The position numbers and the translations under genes were made by a program. This document shows, piece by piece, positions 16,341-24,824 of a DNA stretch of 64,000 bases (its first letter is position 1; each line of letters opens with the position of its first letter). This stretch comes from Lichenicoccus sp964247695 (lineage in GTDB: Bacteria > Pseudomonadota > Alphaproteobacteria > Acetobacterales > Acetobacteraceae), in the NCBI GenBank assembly GCA_964247695.1, contig CAXTVI010000022.1, forward strand, positions 13,531-77,530, written 5' to 3'. The notes below the pieces were generated by a model. The model saw nothing but the letters and a program-made list of their open reading frames with translations. It made no database searches and was not told the origin of the DNA.

Positions 16341-17173
16341 ACTACCGGCACGCCTACCATGCCGGCAATTTCGCCGACTGCATGAAGCACGCCCTGCTGG
16401 TCTGGCTGCTGCGCTCCCTTGCCCGCAAGCCGGCCGGCTGCGTGGTGCTCGACACCCATGCCGGCGCCGGCAGCTACGATCTCGACGCCGATGCCGCGAC
16501 CCGAACCGGAGAATGGCAGCAGGGCATCGGCCGGCTGCTCGCGGCCGGCCCCGATGACGCGCTGGCGGATTATCTCGGGCTCGTCCGCGCAGCCGGAGTT
16601 CCGGGCCGTTATCCGGGCTCGCCCGCGCTGATCCGGACGCTGCTGCGGCCGCAGGACCGGCTGGCCTGCTGCGAGTTGCATGGCGACGACTACGCCAGCC
16701 TGCACCGGTTGTTCCGTGGCGATCCGCAGGTCGCCGTGCACGCGCGTGACGCCTGGGAAGCCGTCGACGCCCTGCTGCCACCGCGCGGCGCGCGGCGCGG
16801 CCTGATCCTCGTCGATCCGCCGTTCGAGCAGCCGGGCGAGTTCGAGCGGATCGCGCAGGCGATCCGCTCGACGCGGCGCCGGTTCCGGGCCGGTATCGTG
16901 GCGGCCTGGTATCCGATCAAGCATCGGGCACCCGTGCGCGCGTTCCACGACCGACTGCGCGACGTCGCCGAGCCCGACCTGGTCTGTGCCGAGCTGCTGC
17001 TGCGGCCGCCGCTGGATCCCACCCGGCTGAACGGCTGCGGCCTGCTGGTCGCCTCGCCGCCCTGGGGCTTCGAGGCGGCGGCGACGGCGATCCTGGACGC
17101 GGTCGCGGACCGCCTCGGGGAGAGCGGCGCGCATGCCAGCCTGACCCGGATCACGCCGGAGCTGGTCGCGTGA
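16337..17173 (+). CDS. rlmJ: 23S rRNA (adenine2030-N6)-methyltransferase
   Basis: 278 residues; methylates A2030 of 23S rRNA. The conserved RlmJ opening NYRHAYHAGNFADCMKH is present directly after a GTG start at 16337 that overlaps the tsaD stop (GTGA). Further blocks are VVLDTHAGAGSYDL (AdoMet site), YPGSPALIRTLLRPQDRL and catalytic DPPF at 160-163. Its own stop overlaps the gpsA GTG start by 4 nt, giving strong translational coupling through three genes. Confidence 0.94.
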   Translation: MNYRHAYHAGNFADCMKHALLVWLLRSLARKPAGCVVLDTHAGAGSYDLDADAATRTGEWQQGIGRLLAAGPDDALADYLGLVRAAGVPGRYPGSPALIRTLLRPQDRLACCELHGDDYASLHRLFRGDPQVAVHARDAWEAVDALLPPRGARRGLILVDPPFEQPGEFERIAQAIRSTRRRFRAGIVAAWYPIKHRAPVRAFHDRLRDVAEPDLVCAELLLRPPLDPTRLNGCGLLVASPPWGFEAAATAILDAVADRLGESGAHASLTRITPELVA

Positions 17174-18129
17174 GTGAAACCGTCGCGATCGTCGGGGCCG
17201 GCGCCTGGGGCATCGGGCTCTCGATCCAGGCGGCCCGCGCGGGACATGCGGTGACCTTGTGGGCGCGCTCGCCGCAGCAACGGCAGGCCGACGGCAGCCT
17301 GCCGCGGCTGCCCGGCATACGGCTGCCGCGCAGCGTCGGCCTGACCGACACCCTGCCCAGCTCGGCGCGTGTCGTGCTGCTCGCCGTCCCGGTGCAGCAT
17401 CTGCGCGTGGTCGCGGCCGGGATCGGCTCGCGCGCGCCGCTCATCGCCTGCTGCAAGGGGCTCGAGCGCGGCACCCGCCTGCTGCCGCTGGAGATCCTGG
17501 CCGAGCTGCATCCCGGCCTGCCGCTCGGCGTGCTGTCCGGGCCGAATTTCGCGCACGAGGTGGCGCAGGGGCTGCCGGCCGCCGCCGTGCTCGCCTCGGC
17601 GGACCCGGCCCTCGCGGCCCACCTCGCGCGCATGGTCGCGAGCGAGAGTTTCCGGGTCTATGCGAGCAGCGACGTGGTCGGCGTCCAGGTCGGCGGTGCC
17701 GCCAAGAACGTGATCGCGATCGCCGCCGGTGCCGTGGCCGGCGCCGGCCTGGGCGAGAATGCGCGTGCCGCGATCATCACCCGCGGCATCGCCGAGCTGT
17801 CCCGCCTGATCACGGCCCTCGGCGGACGCGCCGGCACCGCCGCCGGCCTGTCCGGGCTGGGCGACCTGGTGCTGACCTGCACCGGGGCGAGCTCGCGCAA
17901 CTACAGCCTCGGCCTGGCACTGGGACGCGGCGAGACCCTCGACGCAATCCTGGCGTCGCGCAGCACGGTGGCCGAAGGCGTGGAAACGGCGCCGGCGCTG
18001 GCGGCGCGCGGTGCGGCCCTGGGAGTCGGCGTGCCGGTAATCGAGGTGGTGGCACTGCTGCTGGCGGGTGCGCTGACGCTGGACGAGGCGCGGGCCGTGC
18101 TGCTGTCGCGGCCGACGGGACTGGAGTAA
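17170..18129 (+). CDS. gpsA: NAD(P)-dependent glycerol-3-phosphate dehydrogenase
   Basis: 319 residues; makes sn-glycerol 3-phosphate from dihydroxyacetone phosphate for phospholipid synthesis. N-terminal Rossmann motif GAGAWGIGL (residues 9-17), VLLAVPVQHLR, CCKGLERGT, LSGPNFAHEVAQGLP, catalytic Lys179 in GGAAKNVIAIAAG, GLSGLGDLVLTCT and SRNYSLGLALG are all present. The GTG start overlaps the rlmJ stop. A secreted cyclophilin gene begins 4 nt after its stop codon. Confidence 0.96.
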   Translation: MSETVAIVGAGAWGIGLSIQAARAGHAVTLWARSPQQRQADGSLPRLPGIRLPRSVGLTDTLPSSARVVLLAVPVQHLRVVAAGIGSRAPLIACCKGLERGTRLLPLEILAELHPGLPLGVLSGPNFAHEVAQGLPAAAVLASADPALAAHLARMVASESFRVYASSDVVGVQVGGAAKNVIAIAAGAVAGAGLGENARAAIITRGIAELSRLITALGGRAGTAAGLSGLGDLVLTCTGASSRNYSLGLALGRGETLDAILASRSTVAEGVETAPALAARGAALGVGVPVIEVVALLLAGALTLDEARAVLLSRPTGLE

Positions 18130-18133
18130 CGCG

Positions 18134-19191
18134 ATGGTCCGCCTGACCGCTCTTGCTGTCCTCGCGATCGCACTTGTCGCGCATCCCGCCGCTGCGGCAC
18201 CCGCCGCCCCGACGCCCGTCGNNNNNNNNNNNNNNNNNNNNNNNNNNNNNNNNNNNNNNNNNNNNNNNNNNNNNNNNNNNNNNNNNNNNNNNNNNNNNNN
18301 NNNNNNNNNNNNNNNNNNNNNATCGCACTTGTCGCGCATCCCGCCGCTGCGGCACCCGCCGCCCCGACGCCCGTCGAGATCGTCGCCGCGTCACCCTCCG
18401 GCGCCTGGGCCACGATCGCGGCGGACGACCTGGTGCTGCTCGACCTGCCGGGTGGTCCGGCCGGTGCACCGCGCCGGGTCACGATCCAGCTGGCTCCCGG
18501 CTTCGCGCCGGAGCACGTGGCCAACATCCGCCGCCTGGTCGCGGCACGCAGCTTCGAGCGGACGTCCGTGGTGCGGGTGCAGGACGACTACGTGGTGCAA
18601 TGGGGCGACGCCACGAGGCCGCCGCCGCCCGGGCTCGCCCTGCATCCACCGGCGGAATACGAGCGCGCGCTGCGCGGGCTCGCGATCACGCCGCTGGCCG
18701 GTCCGGACGCCTACGCGCCGGCGGTCGGGTTCGCGCTCGGCTGGCCGGTCGGCTACGACCGCGCCGAGGGCAAGGCGTGGCTTGCGCACTGCTACGGCAT
18801 GGTCGGGGTCGGGCGGGACATGCCGCCGGATACCGGCTCCGGCGCCGAGCTCTATGCCGTGATCGGCCAAGCGCCCCGCCAGCTCGACCGCAACATCGCC
18901 CTGGTCGGCCGGATCATCGACGGCATCGAAATCCTCGACACGCTGCCGCGCGGCACGGCGGCGCTCGGCTTCTATGCGCAGGCGTCCCGGCGCACGCCGA
19001 TCCTGCGCGTGCGGCTCGCCTCGGAGCTGCCAGCCGCCGAGCGCCCGTCCTGGCAGGTCATGCGGACCACGACACCTAGCTTTGCCGCCTACGTCGCGGC
19101 TCGCGCCAACCGTCGCGACCCGTTCTATCTGCGCCCCGCCGGCGGGGTGGATCTGTGCAACGTGCCGGTGCCGGTCCGTCGCCAGCGCTAG
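18134..19191 (+). CDS. Exported cyclophilin-type peptidyl-prolyl isomerase, interrupted by a false assembly gap
   Basis: Periplasmic proline isomerase. The ATG at 18134 starts a signal peptide (LALAIALVAHPAAAAP-like). After residue 29 the sequence runs into 100 N, and the 55 bases before the N run are repeated after it. Dropping the N run and one 55-base copy leaves exactly 903 nt, one uninterrupted 300-residue frame. The cyclophilin core is recognisable: TIQLAPGFAPEHVANIRRLV, FERTSVVRVQDDYVVQWGD, AHCYGMVGVGRD, YAVIGQAPRQLDRNIALVGRI, and GIEILDTLPRG. As deposited, the two halves are in different frames and would be mis-annotated. It follows gpsA closely and is probably in its operon. Confidence 0.88.
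18167..18376 (+). repeat. 55-base direct repeat flanking a 100-N scaffold gap (artefact)
   Basis: Bases 18167-18221 and 18322-18376 are identical, separated by 100 N. A 55-base identical end is what two neighbouring contigs from a de Bruijn assembly share. Collapsing to one copy restores the cyclophilin frame, so the true sequence is probably contiguous here with no missing bases. Confidence 0.93.
18222..18321. other. Assembly gap, 100 N
   Basis: A run of exactly 100 undetermined bases, the conventional length for a gap of unknown size. The flanking 55-base duplication indicates that its real length is zero or negative. Confidence 0.97.
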
Positions 19192-19230
19192 CGGTCTCCG
19201 CGAGGGCGCCGCACCGGCGGTCCGTCGCTT

Positions 19231-20208
19231 TCAGGTGCCGTCCACGAGGACCACGATCTTCCCGCCGGCGCGGTTCTCCTCCATGCTCCGATGCGCCTCC
19301 ACGATCCCATCGAGCCGGAACACCTGCCCCACCTGGACATGCAGCCGACCGTCGGCCACGGCGCCGACCAGGTCGTGGAGCGGCGTCTGCATGAACGCCG
19401 CGACCCCGCCGTCATAGGTTGTCAGCCCGACCGTGCTGGGGATCACGTCCATCGGGCTGAACTCCGGCAACGACCACGCATTCCCCACCATGCCGGTCAT
19501 GCAGACGAGGCCGCCCGGCGCCGCGCACCGCAGCGAATCACCGAGCGTGCTGGCGCCCACCAGCTCGAGCACCTTGTCGACGCCGTTTGCAAACAGCGCC
19601 CGAACCGCGCCCGCGACCTCGCCCGTGTCGACGACCACGTGCCGCGCGCCGCAGCGCCGCACCAGGTCCTGACGATCCGGGCGCCGCGTGGTGCCGACCA
19701 CCGTCGCGCCGTACCGCGCCGCGACCGCCGCCGCCGCCATGCCCACCGAGGTGGTGGCGCCCCGGATCAGCAGGCTCTCGCCGGGCATGAGGCGGAGTGC
19801 GGAGAACAGCGAGCCCCAGGCGGTCTGCAGCATCTCGGGCAACGCCGCGAGCGTCTCCCACGGCAGCGTCGTCGGCAGGGGTTGCACCTGCGCTGCCGGC
19901 ACGCAGACAAATTCGGCATAGCTTCCGTCGAAAAGCCGCCCCATGCCGCCCATCGCGGTGGCGACGGCCTCCCCGATCCGGAACGGACCGCCGGGCGCCT
20001 CCTCCACCACGCCCACTGCCTCGATCCCGAGCACGCGCGGAAAGGAGACGCCAGGCGAGAGCCCCTGGCGGGTGAAGAGCTCTGACCGGTTCAGTCCGAA
20101 CGCCTTGACGCGGATCAGCACCTGGCCCGGGCCGGGATGGCGCACCGGCCAGTCCTCGATCGCCAGGACCTCGGGGCCGCCCGCCTTCCGGATCACGGCC
20201 GCGCGCAT
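19231..20208 (-). CDS. Zinc-independent quinone-oxidoreductase-like MDR dehydrogenase
   Basis: 325-residue medium-chain dehydrogenase/reductase. The start at 20208 has GAGGTGG eight bases ahead and yields MRAAVIRKAGGPEVL, the usual opening of the quinone oxidoreductase branch. Seen: the GROES-like segment (KAFGLNRSELFTRQG, FPRVLGIEAVGVV) and a nucleotide-binding segment in which the normal GAxxxVG becomes RGATTSVGMAAAAVA. No structural or catalytic zinc cysteines are present. It lies 10 nt after the SnoaL-like gene, in an operon divergent from a LysR regulator that probably controls both. Substrate unknown. Confidence 0.88.
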   Translation of the reverse strand: MRAAVIRKAGGPEVLAIEDWPVRHPGPGQVLIRVKAFGLNRSELFTRQGLSPGVSFPRVLGIEAVGVVEEAPGGPFRIGEAVATAMGGMGRLFDGSYAEFVCVPAAQVQPLPTTLPWETLAALPEMLQTAWGSLFSALRLMPGESLLIRGATTSVGMAAAAVAARYGATVVGTTRRPDRQDLVRRCGARHVVVDTGEVAGAVRALFANGVDKVLELVGASTLGDSLRCAAPGGLVCMTGMVGNAWSLPEFSPMDVIPSTVGLTTYDGGVAAFMQTPLHDLVGAVADGRLHVQVGQVFRLDGIVEAHRSMEENRAGGKIVVLVDGT

Positions 20209-20218
20209 CGTCGCCACC

Positions 20219-20629
20219 TCAGGCCCCCGAAGTGGGGGGGTTTGTGGTCGAGAAGCTGTAGCGCGCGATCTTCCACGCATCTCCAATCCGGCGCAGCACG
20301 AAGAGCTCCTGATTCGCCTCCTTCGTGACCGCGCCGGTCGCATGCACGAGGCAGGTGCCAGCGGAGTTCGTCCGGGCGAACGCCCAGTCCGGCGCCATCG
20401 TCACGATCTCGGCGATGTGGAACGCCACCTCGAGCCGGATCGCGGAGAACACGCGCTCATAGGCGCCGCGGATGGCATCGATCCCGATGGCGGACGGGCT
20501 GAAGGGCGGCATGAACACCCCGTCTTCGTCGTAGAGCGCCAATGCGTCCGCAACGTTCGAGGCGTTCAGCGCCGCTGCGTAGGCGCGCAGCATCGCCTCG
20601 ATTGCGGGTTCTGGGCTGTCGATGCTCAT
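20219..20629 (-). CDS. SnoaL-like/SgcJ-type NTF2-fold protein
   Basis: 136 residues from the ATG at 20629 (MSIDSPEPAIEAMLRAY). The small alpha+beta cone fold is indicated by LRAYAAALNASNVADALALYDEDGVFMPPF, then RTNSAGTCL and a C-terminal RRIGDAWKIARYSFST strand pair. Members with this layout are annotated as SgcJ/EcaC-type oxidoreductases or DUF4440-like proteins; the activity here cannot be stated. It leads the MDR gene and is divergent from the LysR gene. Confidence 0.8.
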   Translation of the reverse strand: MSIDSPEPAIEAMLRAYAAALNASNVADALALYDEDGVFMPPFSPSAIGIDAIRGAYERVFSAIRLEVAFHIAEIVTMAPDWAFARTNSAGTCLVHATGAVTKEANQELFVLRRIGDAWKIARYSFSTTNPPTSGA

Positions 20630-20704
20630 GAGGAACGCTCCGGTGATGACGGCTGCGATCCTGGACGCGTGCAAGCCTGTCTGACATCCGGCAAAGTCGG
20701 AAAT

Positions 20705-20723
20705 GATCCTCCCGTCTTCAGGA
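20705..20723. promoter_or_regulatory. Inverted repeat next to the LysR start, candidate regulator site
   Basis: ATCCT-N9-AGGAT lies 5 nt before the lysR-type ATG in the 98-nt divergent intergenic region. LysR regulators bind interrupted dyads of about this geometry and often repress their own gene while activating the divergent one. Short arms, so the call is tentative. Confidence 0.35.
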
Positions 20724-20727
20724 TGAT

Positions 20728-21639
20728 ATGGCCGATCTCGATGCACTGCGGATCTTCGCCAAGGTCGTGGAGTGCGGCAGCTTCTCCGAGGCTTCGCGTC
20801 GGCTCGGCATGCCGCTTTCGACCGTAAGCCGGCGCATTGCCGAGCTGGAGGACCAGCTCAAGTCCCGCCTGCTGGACCGCTCGACCCGCCGCCTGCGCCT
20901 GAGCGAGCTTGGCCTCCGGTTGCTCGAACATGCGCAGCGCAGCGCCGAGCTCAGCGAGACCGTGGACAACATCGTCTCCGACGGGCGATCCAGACTGTCC
21001 GGCATGCTCCGGCTCTCCTCGCCTCCGAGCGTGTCGGACAGCCTCGTGGCCCCGCTCGTCACCGCCTTCCAGGCGATGCACCCCGATCTTCGCATCCTGG
21101 TCCAGGTGACGGAACGCCCGGTGGACCACATCGCGGAGGACGTCGACGTCGCATTCCGCCTTGGGCCGCTCGACGATACGCGCAACGCGGCCCGGCGCAT
21201 CCTGCGCTACCGCCACCGCCTGGTCGCGAGCCCGGGCTACCTTGCGCGCCACCCCGCCCCGCACCACCCGCACGATCTGCCCGCGCACCGCCTGCTCGCG
21301 TTCGCGCATTTCAAGCCGAAATATCGCTGGACGTTGCGCGCAGCCTCGGGCGATGCAGCCGAAACGGTTCGCTTCGCACCGCATCTTGCCATGAACGATT
21401 ATGCCGGCCTCGCCGCCGCCCTGCTGGCGGATTGCGGCATCGGCGATCTGCCGCCGATCTGCAAACCGGACTTCGTCCGCGACGGGCGCCTCGTCGAGGT
21501 GATGCCGGAATGGCAATTCCACGTGCGCGATCTCTGGCTGGTGCATGTCGGCGTGCGCCACGTGGCGCGCGCGGTCAGGCTGTTTGTCGATTTCGCAGCG
21601 GAGCGTGCAGCTTTGCTGTTCTCCGACCTCCCGATCTAA
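20728..21639 (+). CDS. LysR-family transcriptional regulator
   Basis: 303 residues. The N-terminal winged helix-turn-helix covers about residues 1-60 (LRIFAKVVECGSFSEASRRLGM, STVSRRIAELE, LLDRSTRRLRLSELG), followed by a LysR substrate-binding domain (about 90-295: GMLRLSSPPSVSDSLVAPL, DVAFRLGPLDD, VASPGYLARH). This places it in the CrgA/AaeR-like subgroup. It is divergent from the SnoaL-like and MDR genes, which are the most likely targets. Confidence 0.93.
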   Translation: MADLDALRIFAKVVECGSFSEASRRLGMPLSTVSRRIAELEDQLKSRLLDRSTRRLRLSELGLRLLEHAQRSAELSETVDNIVSDGRSRLSGMLRLSSPPSVSDSLVAPLVTAFQAMHPDLRILVQVTERPVDHIAEDVDVAFRLGPLDDTRNAARRILRYRHRLVASPGYLARHPAPHHPHDLPAHRLLAFAHFKPKYRWTLRAASGDAAETVRFAPHLAMNDYAGLAAALLADCGIGDLPPICKPDFVRDGRLVEVMPEWQFHVRDLWLVHVGVRHVARAVRLFVDFAAERAALLFSDLPI

Positions 21640-21947
21640 AGCAAGCTCCGCGGTCGTCTTCCCTCGCGCGCCGCAGTGCCATGGCCGAGGCTGGCTTCCG
21701 CGTTCCCTGCCTGCCATGTGGACCTGACGTTGCCGTAGCCAGGCACCCTGCACAGGCAAGAAAGCGCGCGGCGGCCGCGCTCGGGGCTTCGTAACCGTTG
21801 CGCCTGGCAGGGCAGATCGGCTTATGGGATAGCAGGCCGCCTCCGGGGTGATCCGGACAGGGTCGCCCGGGCGGGCAGGGCGAACGGGAAGACGGGCGTC
21901 ACGATGGTCGGGACGATGTCCTGGCCGAAGCTGATCGAGGAGTTGAC
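21640..21947. other. Intergenic region without recognisable gene
   Basis: 308 bases between the LysR gene and the glycosyltransferase. I see no credible coding frame, RNA gene or strong hairpin. The last 15 bases hold the ribosome-binding site (GAGGAG) for the glycosyltransferase, so a promoter for that gene presumably lies here. Confidence 0.5.
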
Positions 21948-23069
21948 TTGGGCGACGTGAATGCTTCCCGACCGGTGTTGCCGGCCATCTCCATCGTGGC
22001 GCCATGCTACAACGAGGAAGAGGTACTACCGGAGTTCTGCCGCAGGGCCACCGCAGCCGCGGAGGCGGCGGTCGGAGGGGACTACGAGATCGTCCTGGTG
22101 GATGATGGCTGCTCCGACGGCACCTGGTCGCTGATCGAGGAGTTCGTCGAACGCGACCCGCGCATCGTGGGGGTGCGGCTGATGCGCAACCACGGACACC
22201 AGATTGCCGCGACCGCCGGTCTCGAGCTGTCACGCGGGCACCGCATCATGCTGATCGACGCCGATCTGCAGGATCCGCCGGAACTGCTGGCCGAGATGAT
22301 GGCCGTCATGGACGGGGGCGCGGACGTGGTCTTCGGCCAGCGCACTCATCGCGCGGCGGAGACCTTCTTCAAGCGTAGCACGGCCTCCCTGTTCTACCGC
22401 CTGCTGTCCCGCCTCGCGGCGGTCCCGATCCCGCGTGACACCGGCGACTTCCGCCTGATGAGCCGGCGTGTCGTCGACGCCCTGTCGTCGATGCCGGAGC
22501 GACAGCGCTTCATACGCGGCATGGTGAGCTGGGTCGGCGGCAGGCAGGTGGCGCTGCCCTACGAGCGGCGGCCACGGCTGGCCGGCGTGAGCAAGTATCC
22601 GTTGCGCAAGATGATACGCTTCGCGCTCGACGCCATCACCAGCTTCTCGGCGACGCCGCTGCGGCTCGCCTCCTACCTGGGACTGGGCGCTGCCTCGCTC
22701 GGCGGGGTGTTGCTGCTGTTCACCCTTTGGCGCTGGCTGCTCGGGGGCACCGTCGTCGGCTGGTCGAGCCTGATGACGGTCGTCGTGCTGTTCGGCGCCG
22801 TGCAGCTCATCGTGCTCGGGATCATGGGCGAGTATATCGGCCGGCTGTTCCTGGAAGCGAAGGCGAGGCCGCTGTTCCTGGTCGGCACCGTGCTCGCGGA
22901 AGGGCGTGCGCATGAACTGCCGGTTGAATTCTCGACGCTGGGGTCGGCGGTGCGGCGCGACGTGTGGGACGCCATCCGCACCGCCCAGAGCGCGCCCCGG
23001 CAGGGCCTGACATCGGCGCCTGTGCTGCCTCGCCCTTCCTCGATGGCGGCTTCGGCGACAACCCCCTGA
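21948..23069 (+). CDS. Family 2 glycosyltransferase, dolichyl/undecaprenyl-phosphate sugar synthase type (GtrB-like)
   Basis: 373 residues from a TTG start that has GAGGAG six bases upstream; GTG at 21957 is an alternative. The cytoplasmic GT-A domain shows SIVAPCYNEEEVLPEF, VLVDDGCSDGTW, and a metal-binding DAD at 104-106 (LIDADLQDPPELL), with DTGDFRLMSRRVVDAL further on. Two C-terminal transmembrane helices (about 244-266 and 275-296, the latter ending IMGEYIGRLF) are typical of GtrB/ArnC enzymes that load a sugar onto a polyprenyl phosphate. It converges with a GT39-like membrane protein, a plausible user of such a lipid-linked sugar. Confidence 0.92.
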   Translation: MGDVNASRPVLPAISIVAPCYNEEEVLPEFCRRATAAAEAAVGGDYEIVLVDDGCSDGTWSLIEEFVERDPRIVGVRLMRNHGHQIAATAGLELSRGHRIMLIDADLQDPPELLAEMMAVMDGGADVVFGQRTHRAAETFFKRSTASLFYRLLSRLAAVPIPRDTGDFRLMSRRVVDALSSMPERQRFIRGMVSWVGGRQVALPYERRPRLAGVSKYPLRKMIRFALDAITSFSATPLRLASYLGLGAASLGGVLLLFTLWRWLLGGTVVGWSSLMTVVVLFGAVQLIVLGIMGEYIGRLFLEAKARPLFLVGTVLAEGRAHELPVEFSTLGSAVRRDVWDAIRTAQSAPRQGLTSAPVLPRPSSMAASATTP

Positions 23070-23084
23070 TCGAGATGGCCGGGC

Positions 23085-24716
23085 TCAGGAATGCCGGGCC
23101 AGGAACGACGTCATCCCGCAGGCCGCAGCCGGTCCCAGCACCCGGGCGTCCGACCGGACATAGTTCGGGCTGTTCTGCAGCGCGTCGCGTATAGCGCCCA
23201 GGCCCGCGTCCGCGGCCCCGTCCTGGCTGGACGGATGCTCGGGCGTCTCCAGCACCATGACCAGGTCCGCTCCCGGTCGGGCGGGATCGGCATGGTCCGG
23301 CTGCAGCGTATCGACCGCGACGACGTCGGCGAGCATCCCGGCGCGCAGGAAGGCCGCCTGGATCTGGAGATGGTTGATGGCGCCGGTGATGCCGTAGAAT
23401 CGCACCACCGGCCGGCCCGAAAGCGGACGCACGGCGCGGATCGAAGCCGAGAAATCGCAGGTCGGGTTGTCGCGCCAGGAGTTGGTGAGCAGCGTGGTGC
23501 CGGTGACCGTGTCGGAGCCGTCGGCCTGGTATGGGCCGCTCAGGATCAGGCCGAGCATCACCGTCGCCTGCACCGCCGCGACGCAGGCCATCGCCAGGCC
23601 CAGCATCGGACCGGATCCGGCCGCCAGGAACAGCGCCAGGACCGGCAACGCCGCCACGAGAAAGCGCGCATTCTGGTTGTGGCCGAGGATATGCGGCAGC
23701 ATCGTCAGCACCAGCATCAGGCCGCAGGCGGTGCCGACGAACCGGTGCCGGCCGAACCATCCGGCCGGCTGCCCCGTGCGTAGCAGGCCGCGCACCGCCA
23801 GGACCAGGGCCACCGGCAGCAGCAGCAGCGCCGGCAGGCCGAAATCGCTGCGTGCGAGCTGGGTGACGTAGTTGCGGGCATAGGCGAGGCCGCGCCCCGG
23901 CATGCGGTCGAACGGCCAGACCGTGGCGGCGAAGTGCCCGTAGGCAACGTAGCGCAGCCCGTCATAGGCATAGAACGGCCAGGCGGCCAGCGCCGACACC
24001 AGCAGCACCGCCAGCAGGCCGGTCCAGCTGCCCCGTCGCCAGGCCAGCACCGCCAGCATCAGCAGGAACACCGCGGCCAGCGGCGCGAAGCTGAACTTCG
24101 CGAGCATGCCGAAGCCAAGCGCCGCGCCCATCACGACCGGCAGGTATCGCGGCGGCCTGGGCCCGGTGGTTCGCACGAGGCACCACAGGGCCAGGGCGAG
24201 CGCCGGGACCAGCGCGGTCTCCGACATGAACTCCTCGCTCGCCCGCACCCAGATCGGCGCCACCGCGACCAGCGCCGCGGCGCCGGCGGCCGCGGCGATG
24301 CCGGACAGCCGGCGGCCTGCGTCGAACACCAGCAGGAGCGAGACGATGAAGAGCGCCAGCGACAGCAGCCGGAACGCCGCGTTGCTATCGTGATGCAGCA
24401 GAACCAGCGGCAGGCCGAGGAAGCGCGAACCCGGCGGCATCCAGCGATAGTCGTTGAACAGAGCGTCGCGCAGCGCGCCATTGCCGTCCAGGCGCCGGGT
24501 CAGGCCGTCCTTGAGCGCCAGGTCGATATACTGGATCTGGTCCCAGCCGGTGACGCCGGGATGCAACAGGATCCAGCGCAGCGAGACCACGCTGACCGAC
24601 GCCACGACGAAGGCGAACAGCGCGACGGCGAGCGTCCGGACGGTCCTGGCGTGGCTGGCGCCGGACCACCCGGGCATCGGCGCCGCGTTGTCGCGCAACC
24701 TGGTCGAAGCTTCCAT
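23085..24716 (-). CDS. Multi-spanning glycosyltransferase, family 39/ArnT-like
   Basis: 543 residues with about ten hydrophobic helices and a soluble C-terminal part (about 430-543). The first periplasmic loop contains WDQIQYIDLALKDG, the position where GT-C enzymes carry their catalytic acidic pair, and a second loop RASEEFMSETALVPAL is also family-like. Such enzymes transfer sugars from polyprenyl phosphates to lipids, proteins or glycans in the periplasm. The acceptor is not predictable. It converges with the GtrB-like gene, 15 nt apart. Confidence 0.8.
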   Translation of the reverse strand: MEASTRLRDNAAPMPGWSGASHARTVRTLAVALFAFVVASVSVVSLRWILLHPGVTGWDQIQYIDLALKDGLTRRLDGNGALRDALFNDYRWMPPGSRFLGLPLVLLHHDSNAAFRLLSLALFIVSLLLVFDAGRRLSGIAAAAGAAALVAVAPIWVRASEEFMSETALVPALALALWCLVRTTGPRPPRYLPVVMGAALGFGMLAKFSFAPLAAVFLLMLAVLAWRRGSWTGLLAVLLVSALAAWPFYAYDGLRYVAYGHFAATVWPFDRMPGRGLAYARNYVTQLARSDFGLPALLLLPVALVLAVRGLLRTGQPAGWFGRHRFVGTACGLMLVLTMLPHILGHNQNARFLVAALPVLALFLAAGSGPMLGLAMACVAAVQATVMLGLILSGPYQADGSDTVTGTTLLTNSWRDNPTCDFSASIRAVRPLSGRPVVRFYGITGAINHLQIQAAFLRAGMLADVVAVDTLQPDHADPARPGADLVMVLETPEHPSSQDGAADAGLGAIRDALQNSPNYVRSDARVLGPAAACGMTSFLARHS

Positions 24717-24824
24717 GCGCCTGCCCCCGAGACTTCCGGGGGCGGGGATGCCAGATCAGTCAGGAAACCGCAAACAAACGTTGTCGCAACGAACCAGTCC
24801 GGTATCCGGTGCTCCGCGGGAGTC

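Noticed and set aside
18167..18376. Biological direct repeat or insertion target duplication
   Set aside because: Length of exactly 55, placement around exactly 100 N, recurrence at 55608 and restoration of frame on collapse all point to an assembly artefact.
24723..24743. 7-bp GC hairpin downstream of xylH as an intrinsic terminator
   Set aside because: No T-run on the minus strand after the stem, and it sits right at the start of the next gene; not strong enough to list as a terminator.
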